Assembly: GCF_029269835.1 (NCBI RefSeq)
Contig: NZ_JARJBB010000005.1
Coordinates: 248,001-312,000, forward strand
Reading direction: 5' to 3'
DNA length: 64,000 nucleotides
DNA from: Streptomyces tropicalis
Lineage (GTDB): Bacteria; Actinomycetota; Actinomycetes; Streptomycetales; Streptomycetaceae
Below, in pieces: positions 8,085 to 17,179 of the stretch. The notes under the pieces were generated by a model. The model worked only from the letters and a program-made list of their open reading frames with translations. It was not told the DNA's origin and made no database searches. Position numbers and translations under genes: made by a program. Each line of letters opens with the position of its first letter. Within the stretch, counting starts at the first letter, position 1.

Positions 8085-9089
8085 GTGAGCACCATCCACG
8101 ATGTGGCTGCCCGCGCAGGGGTCTCCGCGGCCACCGTCTCCCGGCACCTGCGCGGCCACCGCGTGCGCACCGCGGTGGCGATTCAGGAGGCCATCGACGC
8201 GCTGGGCTACCGGCCCAGCATCGCCGCGCAGTCGCTGAAGTCGGGACGCACCCGCACGATCGGCGTCGTGGTTCCCGACATCACCAACCCGTACTTCGCC
8301 GCCGTCGTGAAGGGCATGGAGTCGGCCTCCCGGGACCGTGGATACCGCATCCTGCTCGCCAACAGCGACGAGAGCAGCGAGCGCGAGGACGACGTGCTCA
8401 CCGACATGATCCATCAGGTCGACGGGGTGATCCTGGCGCCGGCGACGGAGCAGGACGAGACACCGCTCCATGTCCGTGACGCCGGCATGCCGCTGGTGTT
8501 CGTGGACCGCGACCTGGCCGGCGGCGAGCACTTCGACGCGGTGCTGGTGAACAACCGTGAGGGCGGCCGGCAGGCGGCGTCCCATCTGCTGTCGCTCGGG
8601 CACACCCGGATCGCCGCCATCAGCGGCCAGCAGGAGACGACGCCTGGACGGCACCGTCGCGAGGGATTCGTGGAGGCGCTGGCCGACGGCGGCCTGGAGC
8701 TCCTGCCGGAGTTCGATCTGACGGGTGACTTCCGGGAGGAGAGCGGCTACCAGCTCACCCTGCAGCTGCTGTCCTCCGCCGAGCCGCCCACCGCCCTCTT
8801 CACCGCCAACAACCTCATGACCGTCGGTGCGCTGAAGGCGCTGCACGACATGCGCGTCGGCATCCCCGACCAGGTCAGCATCATCGGCTTCGACGACCTC
8901 GACACCGGACCGCTGCTGAATCCGCCCCTCACCGTCATCGACCGCCCCATGGTCGAGCAGGGCGTCCTCGCCATGCGCCTGCTGCTCCAGCGGCTGGGCC
9001 AGGGCGACGACCGGGGCGGCGGGTCCCGCCGGATCACGCTCGACACCAAGCTCGTCCGGCGCGGTTCCACGGGAGTGCCGCGGCGATAG
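8085..9089 (+). CDS. LacI family regulator of the ribose operon (RbsR-like)
   Basis: The 334-residue protein has the LacI DNA-binding head (residues 1-50, IHDVAARAGVSAATVSRHLRG, then the hinge YRPSIAAQSLKSGRT) and a periplasmic-binding-protein-like effector domain (GVVVPDITNPYFAAVVKGME, IIGFDDLDTGPLLNPPLTVI). RbsR proteins release the operator on binding ribose or a phosphate ester of it. The GTG start carries a gggagatcc upstream element. It is followed after 130 bases by rbsK and the rest of the uptake operon, which is the basis for the ribose assignment. Confidence 0.88.
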   Translation: MSTIHDVAARAGVSAATVSRHLRGHRVRTAVAIQEAIDALGYRPSIAAQSLKSGRTRTIGVVVPDITNPYFAAVVKGMESASRDRGYRILLANSDESSEREDDVLTDMIHQVDGVILAPATEQDETPLHVRDAGMPLVFVDRDLAGGEHFDAVLVNNREGGRQAASHLLSLGHTRIAAISGQQETTPGRHRREGFVEALADGGLELLPEFDLTGDFREESGYQLTLQLLSSAEPPTALFTANNLMTVGALKALHDMRVGIPDQVSIIGFDDLDTGPLLNPPLTVIDRPMVEQGVLAMRLLLQRLGQGDDRGGGSRRITLDTKLVRRGSTGVPRR

Positions 9090-9160
9090 CCCGGCACGGG
9101 CACCCGGCAGGAATCCGGGCGGGCTCCTGCACACAAAGACACAGGCACAACTCCGCAGGG

Positions 9161-9178
9161 CACGGCCACCCGGCCGTG
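9161..9178 (+). terminator. Small stem-loop between regulator and rbsK
   Basis: cacggcc and ggccgtg pair around an accc loop, followed by tctc. It could partly terminate the regulator transcript or attenuate the downstream genes. Confidence 0.35.
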
Positions 9179-9219
9179 TCTCTCCCCCCACCCATGCCAA
9201 AAACAGGAGGAGGACCACG

Positions 9220-10176
9220 ATGCCCCGGACCGGTGTTCTCGTCGTCGGCAGCATCACCGCGGACGTCACCGCGTTCAGCCGGCGGTTGCCGCAACGCGGC
9301 GAAACAGTGCTGGGGGACGACTTCACCCTCGTCCTCGGCGGCAAGGGGGCCAACCAGGCCGTGGCCGCAGCCCGGGCGGGAGCGCCCACCTGGATGGTCG
9401 GCTGCGTCGGACAGGACCTCTTCCGGGACATCGCGCTGGACGGCCTGCGCGCCCACGGCGTGCAGACCTCCGAGATCCGCACGGTCCCGGGCCGCACCGG
9501 CGTCGCCCATATCCGCGTCGACGCCTCCGGTGAGAACGACATCGTCATCACACCGCTGGCCAACGCCGCCCTCACAACCGGCATGGTCGACGCGAGCATC
9601 GCCGAGGCCCGGGACCGCACACGCGTCATGCTGCTCCAGCTGGAGGTGCCGGCCGAGGTCACCCGGCACGCCGCGCGGGCGGGAGCCGAAGCCGGGTTCA
9701 CCGTGGTGCTCGACCCGGCGCCCGCACAGCCGCTGCCGGACGGCATCTGGGCGCACGTGGACATCGTGACCCCCAACGAGAGCGAGGCCAGCGCCCTGAC
9801 CGGCATCGCCGTGGACGGTCCCGAGGCCGCGGAGCGGGCCGGCCGCTGGTTCCTCGACCGGGGCGTGTCGCACGCGCTGATCACGCTCGGCGCGGCCGGG
9901 GCGGTCTCGGTGACCGCGGAGGCGGTCCGGCACGTTCCGGCCTTCCGGGTCGCCCCCGTCGACACCACGGCGGCCGGCGACGCCTTCACCGGCGCACTCG
10001 GCGCAGCCCTCGCCGCAGGGATGGACACCGACTCCGCCCTGCGCACCGCCATGGCCTCCGGTGCCCTGGCCACCACCCGTCCCGGGGCGAGTCCCTCGAT
10101 CCCGGACCGGGCCGCGGTCCGCGCCCTGCTCGCCGCCGCCGATTCCGCAACCGACCTGGAAGGAGCCGCCTCGTGA
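9220..10176 (+). CDS. rbsK: Ribokinase
   Basis: The 318-residue PfkB-family kinase carries the N-terminal ribokinase signature (VVGSITADVTAF, then LGGKGANQAVAAARAGA at about residue 40) and the C-terminal DTTAAGDAFTGAL, whose Asp is the catalytic base. It would phosphorylate D-ribose to ribose 5-phosphate in the cytosol. A strong aggaggagg ribosome site precedes the ATG. The 3' end overlaps rbsD by 4 bases (GTGA), so the two are translationally coupled. Confidence 0.92.
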   Translation: MPRTGVLVVGSITADVTAFSRRLPQRGETVLGDDFTLVLGGKGANQAVAAARAGAPTWMVGCVGQDLFRDIALDGLRAHGVQTSEIRTVPGRTGVAHIRVDASGENDIVITPLANAALTTGMVDASIAEARDRTRVMLLQLEVPAEVTRHAARAGAEAGFTVVLDPAPAQPLPDGIWAHVDIVTPNESEASALTGIAVDGPEAAERAGRWFLDRGVSHALITLGAAGAVSVTAEAVRHVPAFRVAPVDTTAAGDAFTGALGAALAAGMDTDSALRTAMASGALATTRPGASPSIPDRAAVRALLAAADSATDLEGAAS

Positions 10177-10577
10177 GGCGCAACAACGGAACGCTCAACG
10201 GGCAGCTCGCCCGGGTCATCTCCGAGATCGGCCACACCGACCAGCTCGTCGTCACCGACGCGGGCCTGCCCATCCCACCCGGCGTGGAGCGGGTGGACCT
10301 GGCGGTCGCCGAGAACCTGCCGCGCTTCCTCGACGTGCTCGACGTGGTCCTGGCCGAGCTGGCGGTGGAGGACGTGCTCCTGTCGGAGGAGATCCGGGAG
10401 GCGAGCCCGCAGATGCTCGCCGAGATCGAGAAGCGGTTCGCCACGCAGGGGGTGGCCCTGCGCTTCGTCCCCCACACCACCTTCAAGCAGGCGACCGCCG
10501 CCGCACGAGGCGCCGTCCGCTCCGGGGAGTTCACCCCGTACGCGAACGTGCTGCTCACGGCCGGCGTCGTGTACTGA
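10173..10577 (+). CDS. rbsD: D-ribose pyranase
   Basis: The 134-residue product matches RbsD/FucU mutarotases: SEIGHTDQLVVTDAGLPIP near the N-terminus contains the catalytic His and Asp, and the C-terminus ends with the family FTPYANVLLTAGVVY. It interconverts beta-pyran and beta-furan forms of ribose so that ribokinase can use it. The GTG start overlaps the rbsK stop. Confidence 0.92.
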   Translation: MRRNNGTLNGQLARVISEIGHTDQLVVTDAGLPIPPGVERVDLAVAENLPRFLDVLDVVLAELAVEDVLLSEEIREASPQMLAEIEKRFATQGVALRFVPHTTFKQATAAARGAVRSGEFTPYANVLLTAGVVY

Positions 10578-10587
10578 GGAGCCAAGC

Positions 10588-12087
10588 ATGAGGCTACGAC
10601 TCCAGGACGTCACCAAGTCCTTCGGCGAGAACAGCGTTCTGCGCGGGGTCACCTTCGAGGTCGGTCCGGGCGAGGTCGTGGCGCTGGCCGGGGAGAACGG
10701 GGCCGGGAAGTCCACGCTCACCCGCGTCATCTCGGGCGCGCACCAGCCTGATTCGGGGCAGGTCGTCATCGACGACGAGCCCGTGACGTTCAAGAACCCC
10801 CAGGCGGCGATGGCGCGGGGCATCGAGGTCATCTACCAGGAGTTCCGGCAGAACCTCTTCCCCCATCTCACGGTCGCCGAGAACATCCACGTCCTCGACC
10901 GCGAGCGGCGCTTCGGACGGCTGCTGGTCTCCCGGCAACGGATGGCCCGCGAGGCGCGGTCGGCTCTCGCCGCACTCGGCATGGACGACATCGACGTGCT
11001 CAGGCCCGTCGGCACGCTCGGTGTCGCCCAGCAGCAGATGGTCGAGATCGCCAAGGCCACGTCACACGACCTGCGGCTGCTCATCCTCGACGAGCCGACG
11101 GCGGCTCTCGACGAGCGCGAGTCGCAGCAGCTCTTCGAGCAGATACGCCGGTTGAGGGCCGAGGGCGTGTCCATCGTCTACATCAGTCACCGCCTCGACG
11201 AGATCTTCGAACTCGCCGACCGCATCGTCGTCCTCCGCGACGGCCTGGTCGCCCTGGACTCCCCCACCGCGAGCACGGGCCCGGCGCAGATCGTCGCGGC
11301 CATGGTCGGCAGCACGGTGGACAACTTCTACCCCAAGGAACGCAACACCGGGGACCAGGTCGTCCTCCGGGTCCGGGGTGCCGGCTCCGGCTCCGCCTTC
11401 CAGGGCATCGACCTCGATGTCCGCGCCGGGGAGGTCCTGGGCGTCGGCGGTGTCGTCGGCTGCGGCCGCAGCAGCCTGCTGCGCGCGCTGTTCGGACTGG
11501 AGCCGCTCACCACCGGAACGGTCGAGGTCGACGGCAGTCCGGTGCCGCTGCGCCGGATCCAGGACGCCATCGACTCCCGCATCGCCTACGTCACCCCCGA
11601 CCGGCAGGCGGAGGGCCTGTGCCCGGACCTGTCGGTCGAGGCCAACATCTCCTTGGCCACCCTGCGCCGTTACACCGGTCCCGCGGATCTCGTGCGCCGG
11701 GACCGGGAGCGGGAGGCCTGCGGCGAGGTCATGTCCCGGCTGCGCGTACGCACCGCCTCGCGCGAGGCCGCGATGACATCACTGTCCGGCGGCAACCAGC
11801 AGAAGGCACTGTTCGCCAAGTGGGTCCTGGCCGGTCCCCGGGTCCTGCTCCTGGACGAGCCCACCCGAGGGGTGGACGTCGGAGCGAAGACCGAGATCTA
11901 CCGCATCATCAACCAGCTCACCGCCGACGGCGTCGCCGTCGTCCTGGTGAGCTCCGACCTCCCCGAACTCGTCGCCATGTCCGACCGCGCGGTCGTCATG
12001 CGCCAGGGGCGGCTGGTGGCCGAGATGGCCGGCGACCGCCTCAGCGAGCAGTCCGTCCTGGAACACGCATTGGTAGGTGCCGCATGA
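10588..12087 (+). CDS. rbsA: Ribose ABC transporter ATPase, two nucleotide-binding domains
   Basis: The 499-residue protein has two ABC domains as in RbsA/MglA. Domain 1 has Walker A GENGAGKST (about residue 35), a Q-loop YQEFRQN, and Walker B LLILDEPTAALDE. Domain 2 has the degenerate P-loop GCGRSSLL typical of this family, signature LSGGNQQK and Walker B LLLDEPTRGVD. It energises ribose uptake with RbsC and RbsB. The stop codon overlaps the rbsC start (ATGA). Confidence 0.93.
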   Translation: MRLRLQDVTKSFGENSVLRGVTFEVGPGEVVALAGENGAGKSTLTRVISGAHQPDSGQVVIDDEPVTFKNPQAAMARGIEVIYQEFRQNLFPHLTVAENIHVLDRERRFGRLLVSRQRMAREARSALAALGMDDIDVLRPVGTLGVAQQQMVEIAKATSHDLRLLILDEPTAALDERESQQLFEQIRRLRAEGVSIVYISHRLDEIFELADRIVVLRDGLVALDSPTASTGPAQIVAAMVGSTVDNFYPKERNTGDQVVLRVRGAGSGSAFQGIDLDVRAGEVLGVGGVVGCGRSSLLRALFGLEPLTTGTVEVDGSPVPLRRIQDAIDSRIAYVTPDRQAEGLCPDLSVEANISLATLRRYTGPADLVRRDREREACGEVMSRLRVRTASREAAMTSLSGGNQQKALFAKWVLAGPRVLLLDEPTRGVDVGAKTEIYRIINQLTADGVAVVLVSSDLPELVAMSDRAVVMRQGRLVAEMAGDRLSEQSVLEHALVGAA

Positions 12088-13118
12088 GCTCCACCCTGAA
12101 GTCCGTGGCCCGCCAACTGCGGGCGGTATGGATGCTGCTGCTGGTGGGCGTGATCCTCAGCATCGCGTCGCCGGTCTTCCTGACCAGCACCAACCTGCTG
12201 AACGTCGGACTGGCCACCTCGGTGGTCGCGCTGCTGGCCATCGGACAGACGTACATCATCATCCTGGCCGAGATCGACCTCTCCGTCGGCGCGACCCTGG
12301 GCTTCTCCTCCGTGGTGACGGCCCTCGTCCTGCGCGACCACGGACTGCTGCCCGCCCTGGCGGCGGGACTCGGGGTCGGCGCGGCCGTCGGCCTGGTCAA
12401 CGGGCTGCTGGTCACCCGGGCACGCATGCCGTCCTTCATCGCCACGCTGGCCATGATGTCCATCCTGTCCGGGATGACGCTCCAGCTGACCGACGGCAAC
12501 CCGGTCACCATCGGGGACTACGACTTCCAGGGCATCGGGCAGGACTACCTCGCCGGCATACCCGTCCCCGTGTGGGTGATGGTGGCCGGGTACGCGGTCT
12601 TCGGTGTGCTGCTGGCCCGTACCGGCTTCGGCCGCTTCGTCTACGCGACCGGCGACAACCTCGAGGCCGCCCGCCTGTCGGGCATCCGCACCCGGCGGGT
12701 CAAGGTGCTCGCCTTCGTGATCACCGGGCTGCTGGCGGCACTCGGCGGCTTCATCCTCACGGCCCGCCTGTCCACGGCCGAGCCCACCGCCGGCACCGGC
12801 CTGGAACTGGAGTCGATCGCCGCCGTCATCATCGGCGGCACCAGCCTCGCCGGCGGCCGGGGCAAGCTGCTCGGCACCCTGGTCGGCGCGCTGGTCCTCG
12901 GTGTCATCGACAACGGCATGAACCTGCTCGACGTCTCCCCGTTCCTGCAGAGCGTCGTCAAGGGCGTGGTCATCCTCCTGGCCGTCTTCCTCGACCGCAA
13001 CGTCGACGCCCTGCGGAGCATGGTCGCCTGGCGCAGGCCGCCCCTGCCCTCCGATCCCTCCACGCCGGACGCCGTCCCCGCCTCCTCCCCCGTCCCCGCC
13101 GCCCGTCACACCCCCTGA
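12084..13118 (+). CDS. rbsC: Ribose ABC transporter permease
   Basis: The 344-residue protein is hydrophobic with about 8-10 membrane segments and has the BPD_transp_2 signatures EIDLSVGATLGFSS and IIGGTSLAGGRGKLLGTLVGAL. The start ATG at 12084 overlaps the rbsA stop. The last 30 residues are a Pro/Ser/Ala-rich hydrophilic tail not usual in enterobacterial RbsC. Confidence 0.93.
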   Translation: MSSTLKSVARQLRAVWMLLLVGVILSIASPVFLTSTNLLNVGLATSVVALLAIGQTYIIILAEIDLSVGATLGFSSVVTALVLRDHGLLPALAAGLGVGAAVGLVNGLLVTRARMPSFIATLAMMSILSGMTLQLTDGNPVTIGDYDFQGIGQDYLAGIPVPVWVMVAGYAVFGVLLARTGFGRFVYATGDNLEAARLSGIRTRRVKVLAFVITGLLAALGGFILTARLSTAEPTAGTGLELESIAAVIIGGTSLAGGRGKLLGTLVGALVLGVIDNGMNLLDVSPFLQSVVKGVVILLAVFLDRNVDALRSMVAWRRPPLPSDPSTPDAVPASSPVPAARHTP

Positions 13119-13130
13119 AGGAGCCACACC

Positions 13131-14147
13131 ATGCCCGTCGTCCGTACCGCAAGGGCGGCTGCCGTATGCGCCGCCGTCACCGCGCTCACCCTCACCGGCT
13201 GCAGCCGGGGCTCCCAGAACGCGGCCTCCGGCGCCTCCCCCGGCAAGGCGTCCGGGAACAAGAGCGCCACCTTGATCATGAGCACCCTGAACAACCCGTT
13301 CTTCGTCAGCGTCGGGAACGGCGCCCGTTCCCAGGCGGCGAAGTCGGGGGTGAAGCTCAGCGTGCAGAACGCCAACAACTCCGACTCCACCGCGCTCAAT
13401 CTGGCCACCACCGCCATCTCCAAGCAGGTCGGCGCCCTGATCATCGACCCGGTCAGCAGCACCTCCGCGACGGCGTCCGTCAAGCAGGCCAACAACGCGA
13501 ACATCCCCGTCATGGCCTTCGACCGCAAGCCCGACAGCGGCACGCTGTCCTCCTTCATCGGCTACGACGCGATCCAGGCGGGGCGCAACGCGGCTGACGC
13601 GCTCGCCAAGTCCCTCGGCGAGAAGGGCACCATCGTCGAGATCCAGGGTCTCCTCGGCACCAACGTCGCCCAGGACCGGAGCAAGGGATTCGAGGAGGAG
13701 ATCGCCACGTACCCGAAGATCAAGACCGTCGCCAAGCAGGCCGCGGACTTCGATCGGGCCAAGGCGCTCGACGTCATGACCAACATCCTCCAGGCCCACC
13801 CCTCCATCGACGGCGTCTACGCCGCCAACGACGAGATGGCGATGGGCGCCCTCGCCGCCCTCAAGTCCCGCAGCCTCGCCGGGAAGGTCCGGCTCGTCGG
13901 CAACGACGGCATAGCCGACGCGCTCGCCGCCGTCCAGGACGGCACGATGTACGCCACGAACGCCGAGTCGCCCTACGCCCTCGGCCAGAAAGTCGTCAGC
14001 CTCACCGGAAACGTCCTCGGCGGCAAGAAGGTGGCGGCCGAGGAGACCCTGCAGGGCAAGCTCGTCACCAAGTCCAACGTCAAGGCGTACGCCCGGTACC
14101 TCGTCGGGATCGGCGACTCCGCCGACGTACCGGCCGCGCTTCGCTGA
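13131..14147 (+). CDS. rbsB: Ribose-binding lipoprotein
   Basis: The 338-residue product has a lipoprotein signal peptide ending in LTLTGCS (lipobox Cys about residue 24), then a type I periplasmic binding domain: IMSTLNNPFFVSVGNGARS, GALIIDPVSS, VYAANDEMAMGALAAL. It would be anchored outside the membrane and deliver ribose to RbsC. A gaaggagcc ribosome site precedes the ATG. It is the last gene of the operon; the MITE-like repeat starts 5 bases after the stop and probably forms the 3' end of the mRNA. Confidence 0.92.
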   Translation: MPVVRTARAAAVCAAVTALTLTGCSRGSQNAASGASPGKASGNKSATLIMSTLNNPFFVSVGNGARSQAAKSGVKLSVQNANNSDSTALNLATTAISKQVGALIIDPVSSTSATASVKQANNANIPVMAFDRKPDSGTLSSFIGYDAIQAGRNAADALAKSLGEKGTIVEIQGLLGTNVAQDRSKGFEEEIATYPKIKTVAKQAADFDRAKALDVMTNILQAHPSIDGVYAANDEMAMGALAALKSRSLAGKVRLVGNDGIADALAAVQDGTMYATNAESPYALGQKVVSLTGNVLGGKKVAAEETLQGKLVTKSNVKAYARYLVGIGDSADVPAALR

Positions 14148-14152
14148 GGATC

Positions 14153-14294
14153 GTCCCGTGATCCCCGGTGGGCGCACGACGACGGGCACCGGCACCTCGC
14201 CGCGTCGCCCGACGCGCCCCGGACGAGGACGGCCAACCGCTGTGCGATGCACCGGGTCCTGGGCCGCGCGCCGATCCACCGGGGATCACGGGAC
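14153..14294 (+). repeat. MITE-like palindromic repeat, copy B
   Basis: The ends form perfect 19-base terminal inverted repeats (gtcccgtgatccccggtgg and its complement). The inside aligns with copy A at 776-927 read on the other strand. It starts 5 bases after the rbsB stop, so it may double as a terminator or mRNA-stabilising structure. The following bases up to 14580 hold no gene that I can support. Confidence 0.72.
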
Positions 14295-14582
14295 GGACCT
14301 CGGGACCCGTCGTCCGAGTGGGCGGGGGCTTCACGACCGCCGGTGCGGGGCGCGGGGTCACCACTCTGCGGTCCGCCGGGGCGCACCGACGCCGCTGCCC
14401 GCATCGGGGCGGCGCGGGCGGGCGTGGAACGACGGCCCACCGGGGCTGCCGGCACACGACGGGGGCGCGCCGGCCCCTCTCGGGCCCGGTGCCCGTTAGC
14501 CCGCGGGAATGATTCCCCCGCGCCGCAGGGTGAACCGCGGGCGGTGCTTCCGCGTCGGCGGCGGCCGCCGGCCCGGGGCCGT

Positions 14583-14597
14583 TAGCGTCGGCTCCTG
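14583..14597 (+). promoter_or_regulatory. -10 box for a leaderless parA mRNA
   Basis: TAGCGT ends 8 bases before the GTG start and no ribosome site lies between. Confidence 0.4.
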
Positions 14598-15232
14598 TGC
14601 CGCACAGCTATGCATTCGTGAATCTCAAGCCCGGAGTGGGGAAGACGACCAGCGCCGTCTGGTTGGCCCACGCGCTGCACGCCTCGGGACTGTCACCGTT
14701 GCTCGTGGACAGCGACCCCGCGTCCTCCGCGCTGCGTTGGAGCGAACTGGCGGGCGGTTTCCCGTTTCCCGTCCTCGCCCTGCCCGTCGGCGACGTGCAC
14801 CGGCGGGTGAACGACTTCCTCGACAGCCGGCGGGCCGTGGTGTTCGACGCCCCGCAGATGGAGGACCACGCCCAGATCGCCCGATCCGTCATGAGGTACG
14901 CGAGCGAGTGGATCGTGCCCGTCACCCCCGCCCCGATCGAGCTGGACCGGATGGCCCCCATCGACGGGGAGATGGACGACATGCAGTCCCTGCGGGCCCA
15001 GCCGGCCCGCGCCGCCGTCCTGCTGAACCGCACCAACCGTCCCGACGCCACGCGGACCGGCCCCGATGCCGATGCCCGCGAGGCCCTCACCGAGCGGGGA
15101 TTCGACGTGTTGTCCACGCACATCCCGCGGCTCGATCTCTACTCCCAGTCCTTCGGCGGCCCCGTCGAGGTGAAAGGGACGGCCTACATGGACCTCGCCG
15201 ATGAGCTCATCAACCGTCAGGACTCCGTGTGA
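14597..15232 (+). CDS. ParA-family ATPase, plasmid-partition type
   Basis: The 211-residue protein has a deviant Walker A with the N-terminal signature lysine (LKPGVGKTTS, residues 10-19; KPG in place of the common KGG), an LLVDSDPASSA Walker A' region and a VVFDAPQ Walker B. It lacks the N-terminal DNA-binding extension of chromosomal Soj/ParA and is short, like the ParA proteins of actinomycete linear plasmids and integrated elements. The stop overlaps the start of a tiny downstream gene by 4 bases, as in minimal plasmid parAB pairs. It is not near oriC genes, so a role in chromosome segregation is unlikely. Confidence 0.8.
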   Translation: MPHSYAFVNLKPGVGKTTSAVWLAHALHASGLSPLLVDSDPASSALRWSELAGGFPFPVLALPVGDVHRRVNDFLDSRRAVVFDAPQMEDHAQIARSVMRYASEWIVPVTPAPIELDRMAPIDGEMDDMQSLRAQPARAAVLLNRTNRPDATRTGPDADAREALTERGFDVLSTHIPRLDLYSQSFGGPVEVKGTAYMDLADELINRQDSV

Positions 15233-15474
15233 ACCAGCGCAAGGACGCCTACCGTGCCGCACTGCGGCGCCGCCCCGACGGCACCGCCCCCGCCGCCGAC
15301 GCCCCGAGCACCGCCAACACCACGGTCACGCCTCTGGAGACGCGCTACATCAAGGTGATCATCGAACTGGACCCCGTCGTGGCGCGTGGCCTCGACGACT
15401 GGGTCGGGCAGCCGCTGTCCGCGCTCAGGCGGGCCGGCGCGGCGACTCTGCGGCTGCTGAGGCAGGGTCAGTAG
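15229..15474 (+). CDS. Small ParA partner (ParB-like centromere-binding candidate)
   Basis: The 81-residue product has a basic N-terminus (MNQRKDAYRAALRRR), a Thr/Ala linker and a C-terminal part with a beta-strand candidate RYIKVIIELD followed by helices, which may be a ribbon-helix-helix-like fold. The GTG start overlaps the parA stop. I infer a centromere-binding partner from gene order; no family was recognised with certainty. Confidence 0.6.
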   Translation: MNQRKDAYRAALRRRPDGTAPAADAPSTANTTVTPLETRYIKVIIELDPVVARGLDDWVGQPLSALRRAGAATLRLLRQGQ

Positions 15475-15813
15475 GCGGCCTGCGGCCTGCAGCGCGCCGC
15501 CGGGAACGCCGCCGTCGGGGCGGCCTCCGGGCCGGCGGCGGCCGTGCACCGCAACCGCCAGGGCGGCAACAGTGAGGGCTCGGTCGCGCGGCGGCCCATG
15601 GACGGCGAGAGCCGGTTGCGGCGGGCCAACGGCACGAGCGACCACGCGGACACCCGCTCGGGCGCCCTGTCGGCCGCCGCCGGCCTGTACGGCTCCGGCA
15701 GCGCCGGGTACGACGCGGTGGCCGCGGCCTGGTCCGCGGTGAACGTCGGCCAGCAGGACGGCGATCGGCGGGGCGGCGCCGGGGGACCCGGCTGCCGCCC
15801 CGCCCGCCGCCGC
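15475..15813. other. Gap with no supported gene
   Basis: This 339-base stretch is extremely GC-rich and open in several frames. A plus-strand reading gives LYGSGSAGYDAVAAAWSAV and similar low-complexity text, without a ribosome site or a recognisable domain. No terminator or repeat is obvious. Confidence 0.4.
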
Positions 15814-16167
15814 TCAGCCCGGCGGGTCCGCGTCCGCTTCGCACTGCGCGAGCCCCTGCTCCCAGCGGTGGCGGCGCTGCTCCTCGGACTGCTCCCACCA
15901 CGGGGTGCCCCGCTCCCCCAGCGCGCCCTTGGCGCGGTGCACCCGTGCGCGTGCCGACCGCTCGGCCTCCGGATCGTGCGCCGCGAGGGCCGAGCGCACC
16001 GCGCGGCGCGCCGCCATGAGGTGGCGCCGCAGGCGCGCCGCGACGTCCTCGGGAAGGGCGGGGTCCGTCGCCCGCCACTTCCGGCCGCCGACGACGACGT
16101 GGTGCCCGTCGGGCGTCCTCTCCGGTGCCTTCGCCGTCGCCCTGTCCGGCGGATGGTGTGCGTCCAC
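15814..16167 (-). CDS. Small conserved actinomycete protein (often labelled Tol biopolymer transporter)
   Basis: The 117-residue product reads TPDGHHVVVGGRKWRATDPALPED, then LMAARRAVRSAL and HRAKGALGERGTPWWE, a pattern I know from many Streptomyces genomes. The common Tol label has no experimental basis that I know. It is hydrophilic and helical, with neither signal peptide nor membrane segment. A GTG at 16167 is taken as the start because it fits the family's usual length; upstream in-frame codons are possible. It stands alone, divergent from the FMN reductase. Confidence 0.72.
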   Translation of the reverse strand: MDAHHPPDRATAKAPERTPDGHHVVVGGRKWRATDPALPEDVAARLRRHLMAARRAVRSALAAHDPEAERSARARVHRAKGALGERGTPWWEQSEEQRRHRWEQGLAQCEADADPPG

Positions 16168-16354
16168 CGGTCCAGTCTGTCCCACAGGGTGGCCCCGGGC
16201 CGCGAGGGCCGGCGCGTCGTGCCGTCCGGACCAGCGTCCTGACCTGCTCGTTCCTTCCGGTTCCCGGCCCTGTCGCGTGACGTCAGCCGGGGAACCACAC
16301 TGGTCGGTGGGGCCCTCTCCCGGAGGCGCTTGCCCGCGACGGAAGGACGGACCC

Positions 16355-17014
16355 ATGCCCACGGACACGCTCCCCGGCCCGCTGCGATTCCTGGTCTTCG
16401 GCGCGGCCCTGCGGGCCGATTCCACCAACGCCCGCCTCGCCGCCCTCGTGGCCCGGCTCATCTCCGACACCGGTGCGGCCGTGGACCTCGCCGCCATGCA
16501 CGACTTCGACATGCCCCTGTACGACGGCGACGTGGAGGCCGGCGAAGGACTGCCGAGCGGCGCCCTCGCCCTGCGCGACCGGCTCGAGCAGAGCGACGCC
16601 GTCGTCATCTCCTCACCGGAGTACAACGCCTCCGTACCGGGCGTGCTGAAGAACGCGATCGACTGGGTCTCGCGTGTCCGGCCGCAGCCGTTCAAGACCA
16701 AGCACGCGCTGCTCGTCTCCGCCTCGCCGTCCCTGGTCGGAGGCAACCGCGGGTTGTGGGCGCTGCGGGTCCCCCTGGAACACCTGGGCACCCGCGTCTA
16801 CCCGGACATGTTCAGCGTGGCCAACAGCTACCAGGCCTTCGCCGACGACGGAACACTGGCCGACCCGGGGCTGCAGCAACGTCTCACCGAGACCGTGTCG
16901 GGTTTCCTCAGCCTCGTCGAGGCGGACGTGCGCTACGTCTGCCTCGAACGACGTTGGTACGAGTTCCTGGGTGACCGTACCGAGGCGGCCATCACCCAGC
17001 GGGCCGAGAAGTGA
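16355..17014 (+). CDS. NADPH-dependent FMN reductase family protein
   Basis: The 219-residue flavodoxin-like protein has the N-terminal GAALRADSTNARLA phosphate-binding loop and the family motif SSPEYNASVPGVLKNAIDWVSR at about residue 90. Such enzymes reduce FMN, quinones, azo dyes or metals with NAD(P)H. The ATG at 16355 follows ggaagga. The C-terminal 35 residues (RYVCLERRWYEFLGDRTEA) extend beyond the core. Confidence 0.87.
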   Translation: MPTDTLPGPLRFLVFGAALRADSTNARLAALVARLISDTGAAVDLAAMHDFDMPLYDGDVEAGEGLPSGALALRDRLEQSDAVVISSPEYNASVPGVLKNAIDWVSRVRPQPFKTKHALLVSASPSLVGGNRGLWALRVPLEHLGTRVYPDMFSVANSYQAFADDGTLADPGLQQRLTETVSGFLSLVEADVRYVCLERRWYEFLGDRTEAAITQRAEK

Positions 17015-17179
17015 TGCCGGGACGCCGCATTCCCCGGTGCCTCCCGTGGATGGTTCGGCCGACAGGCGATCAGCGGCCCGAAGCGCGACGATGGGACGGG
17101 GACCGAGACCCGGAGGCACGGATGACGGGCAGCGGACGGGACCGGGCGGAAACATGACCCCGCTCGAAGGCGTTTCGGC

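Noticed and set aside
9161..9178. Attenuator controlling the ribose genes
   Set aside because: The stem is only 7 bp and no leader peptide or alternative pairing was found; it is listed only as a weak stem-loop.
8013..10832. 939-codon minus-strand ORF across the ribose regulator and rbsK
   Set aside because: Antisense shadow of the rbs genes; no recognisable motifs or ribosome site.
15544..16242. Plus-strand gene of 232 codons downstream of the small ParA partner
   Set aside because: It overlaps antisense the small Tol-annotated family gene, has an Arg-rich shadow composition and no ribosome site.
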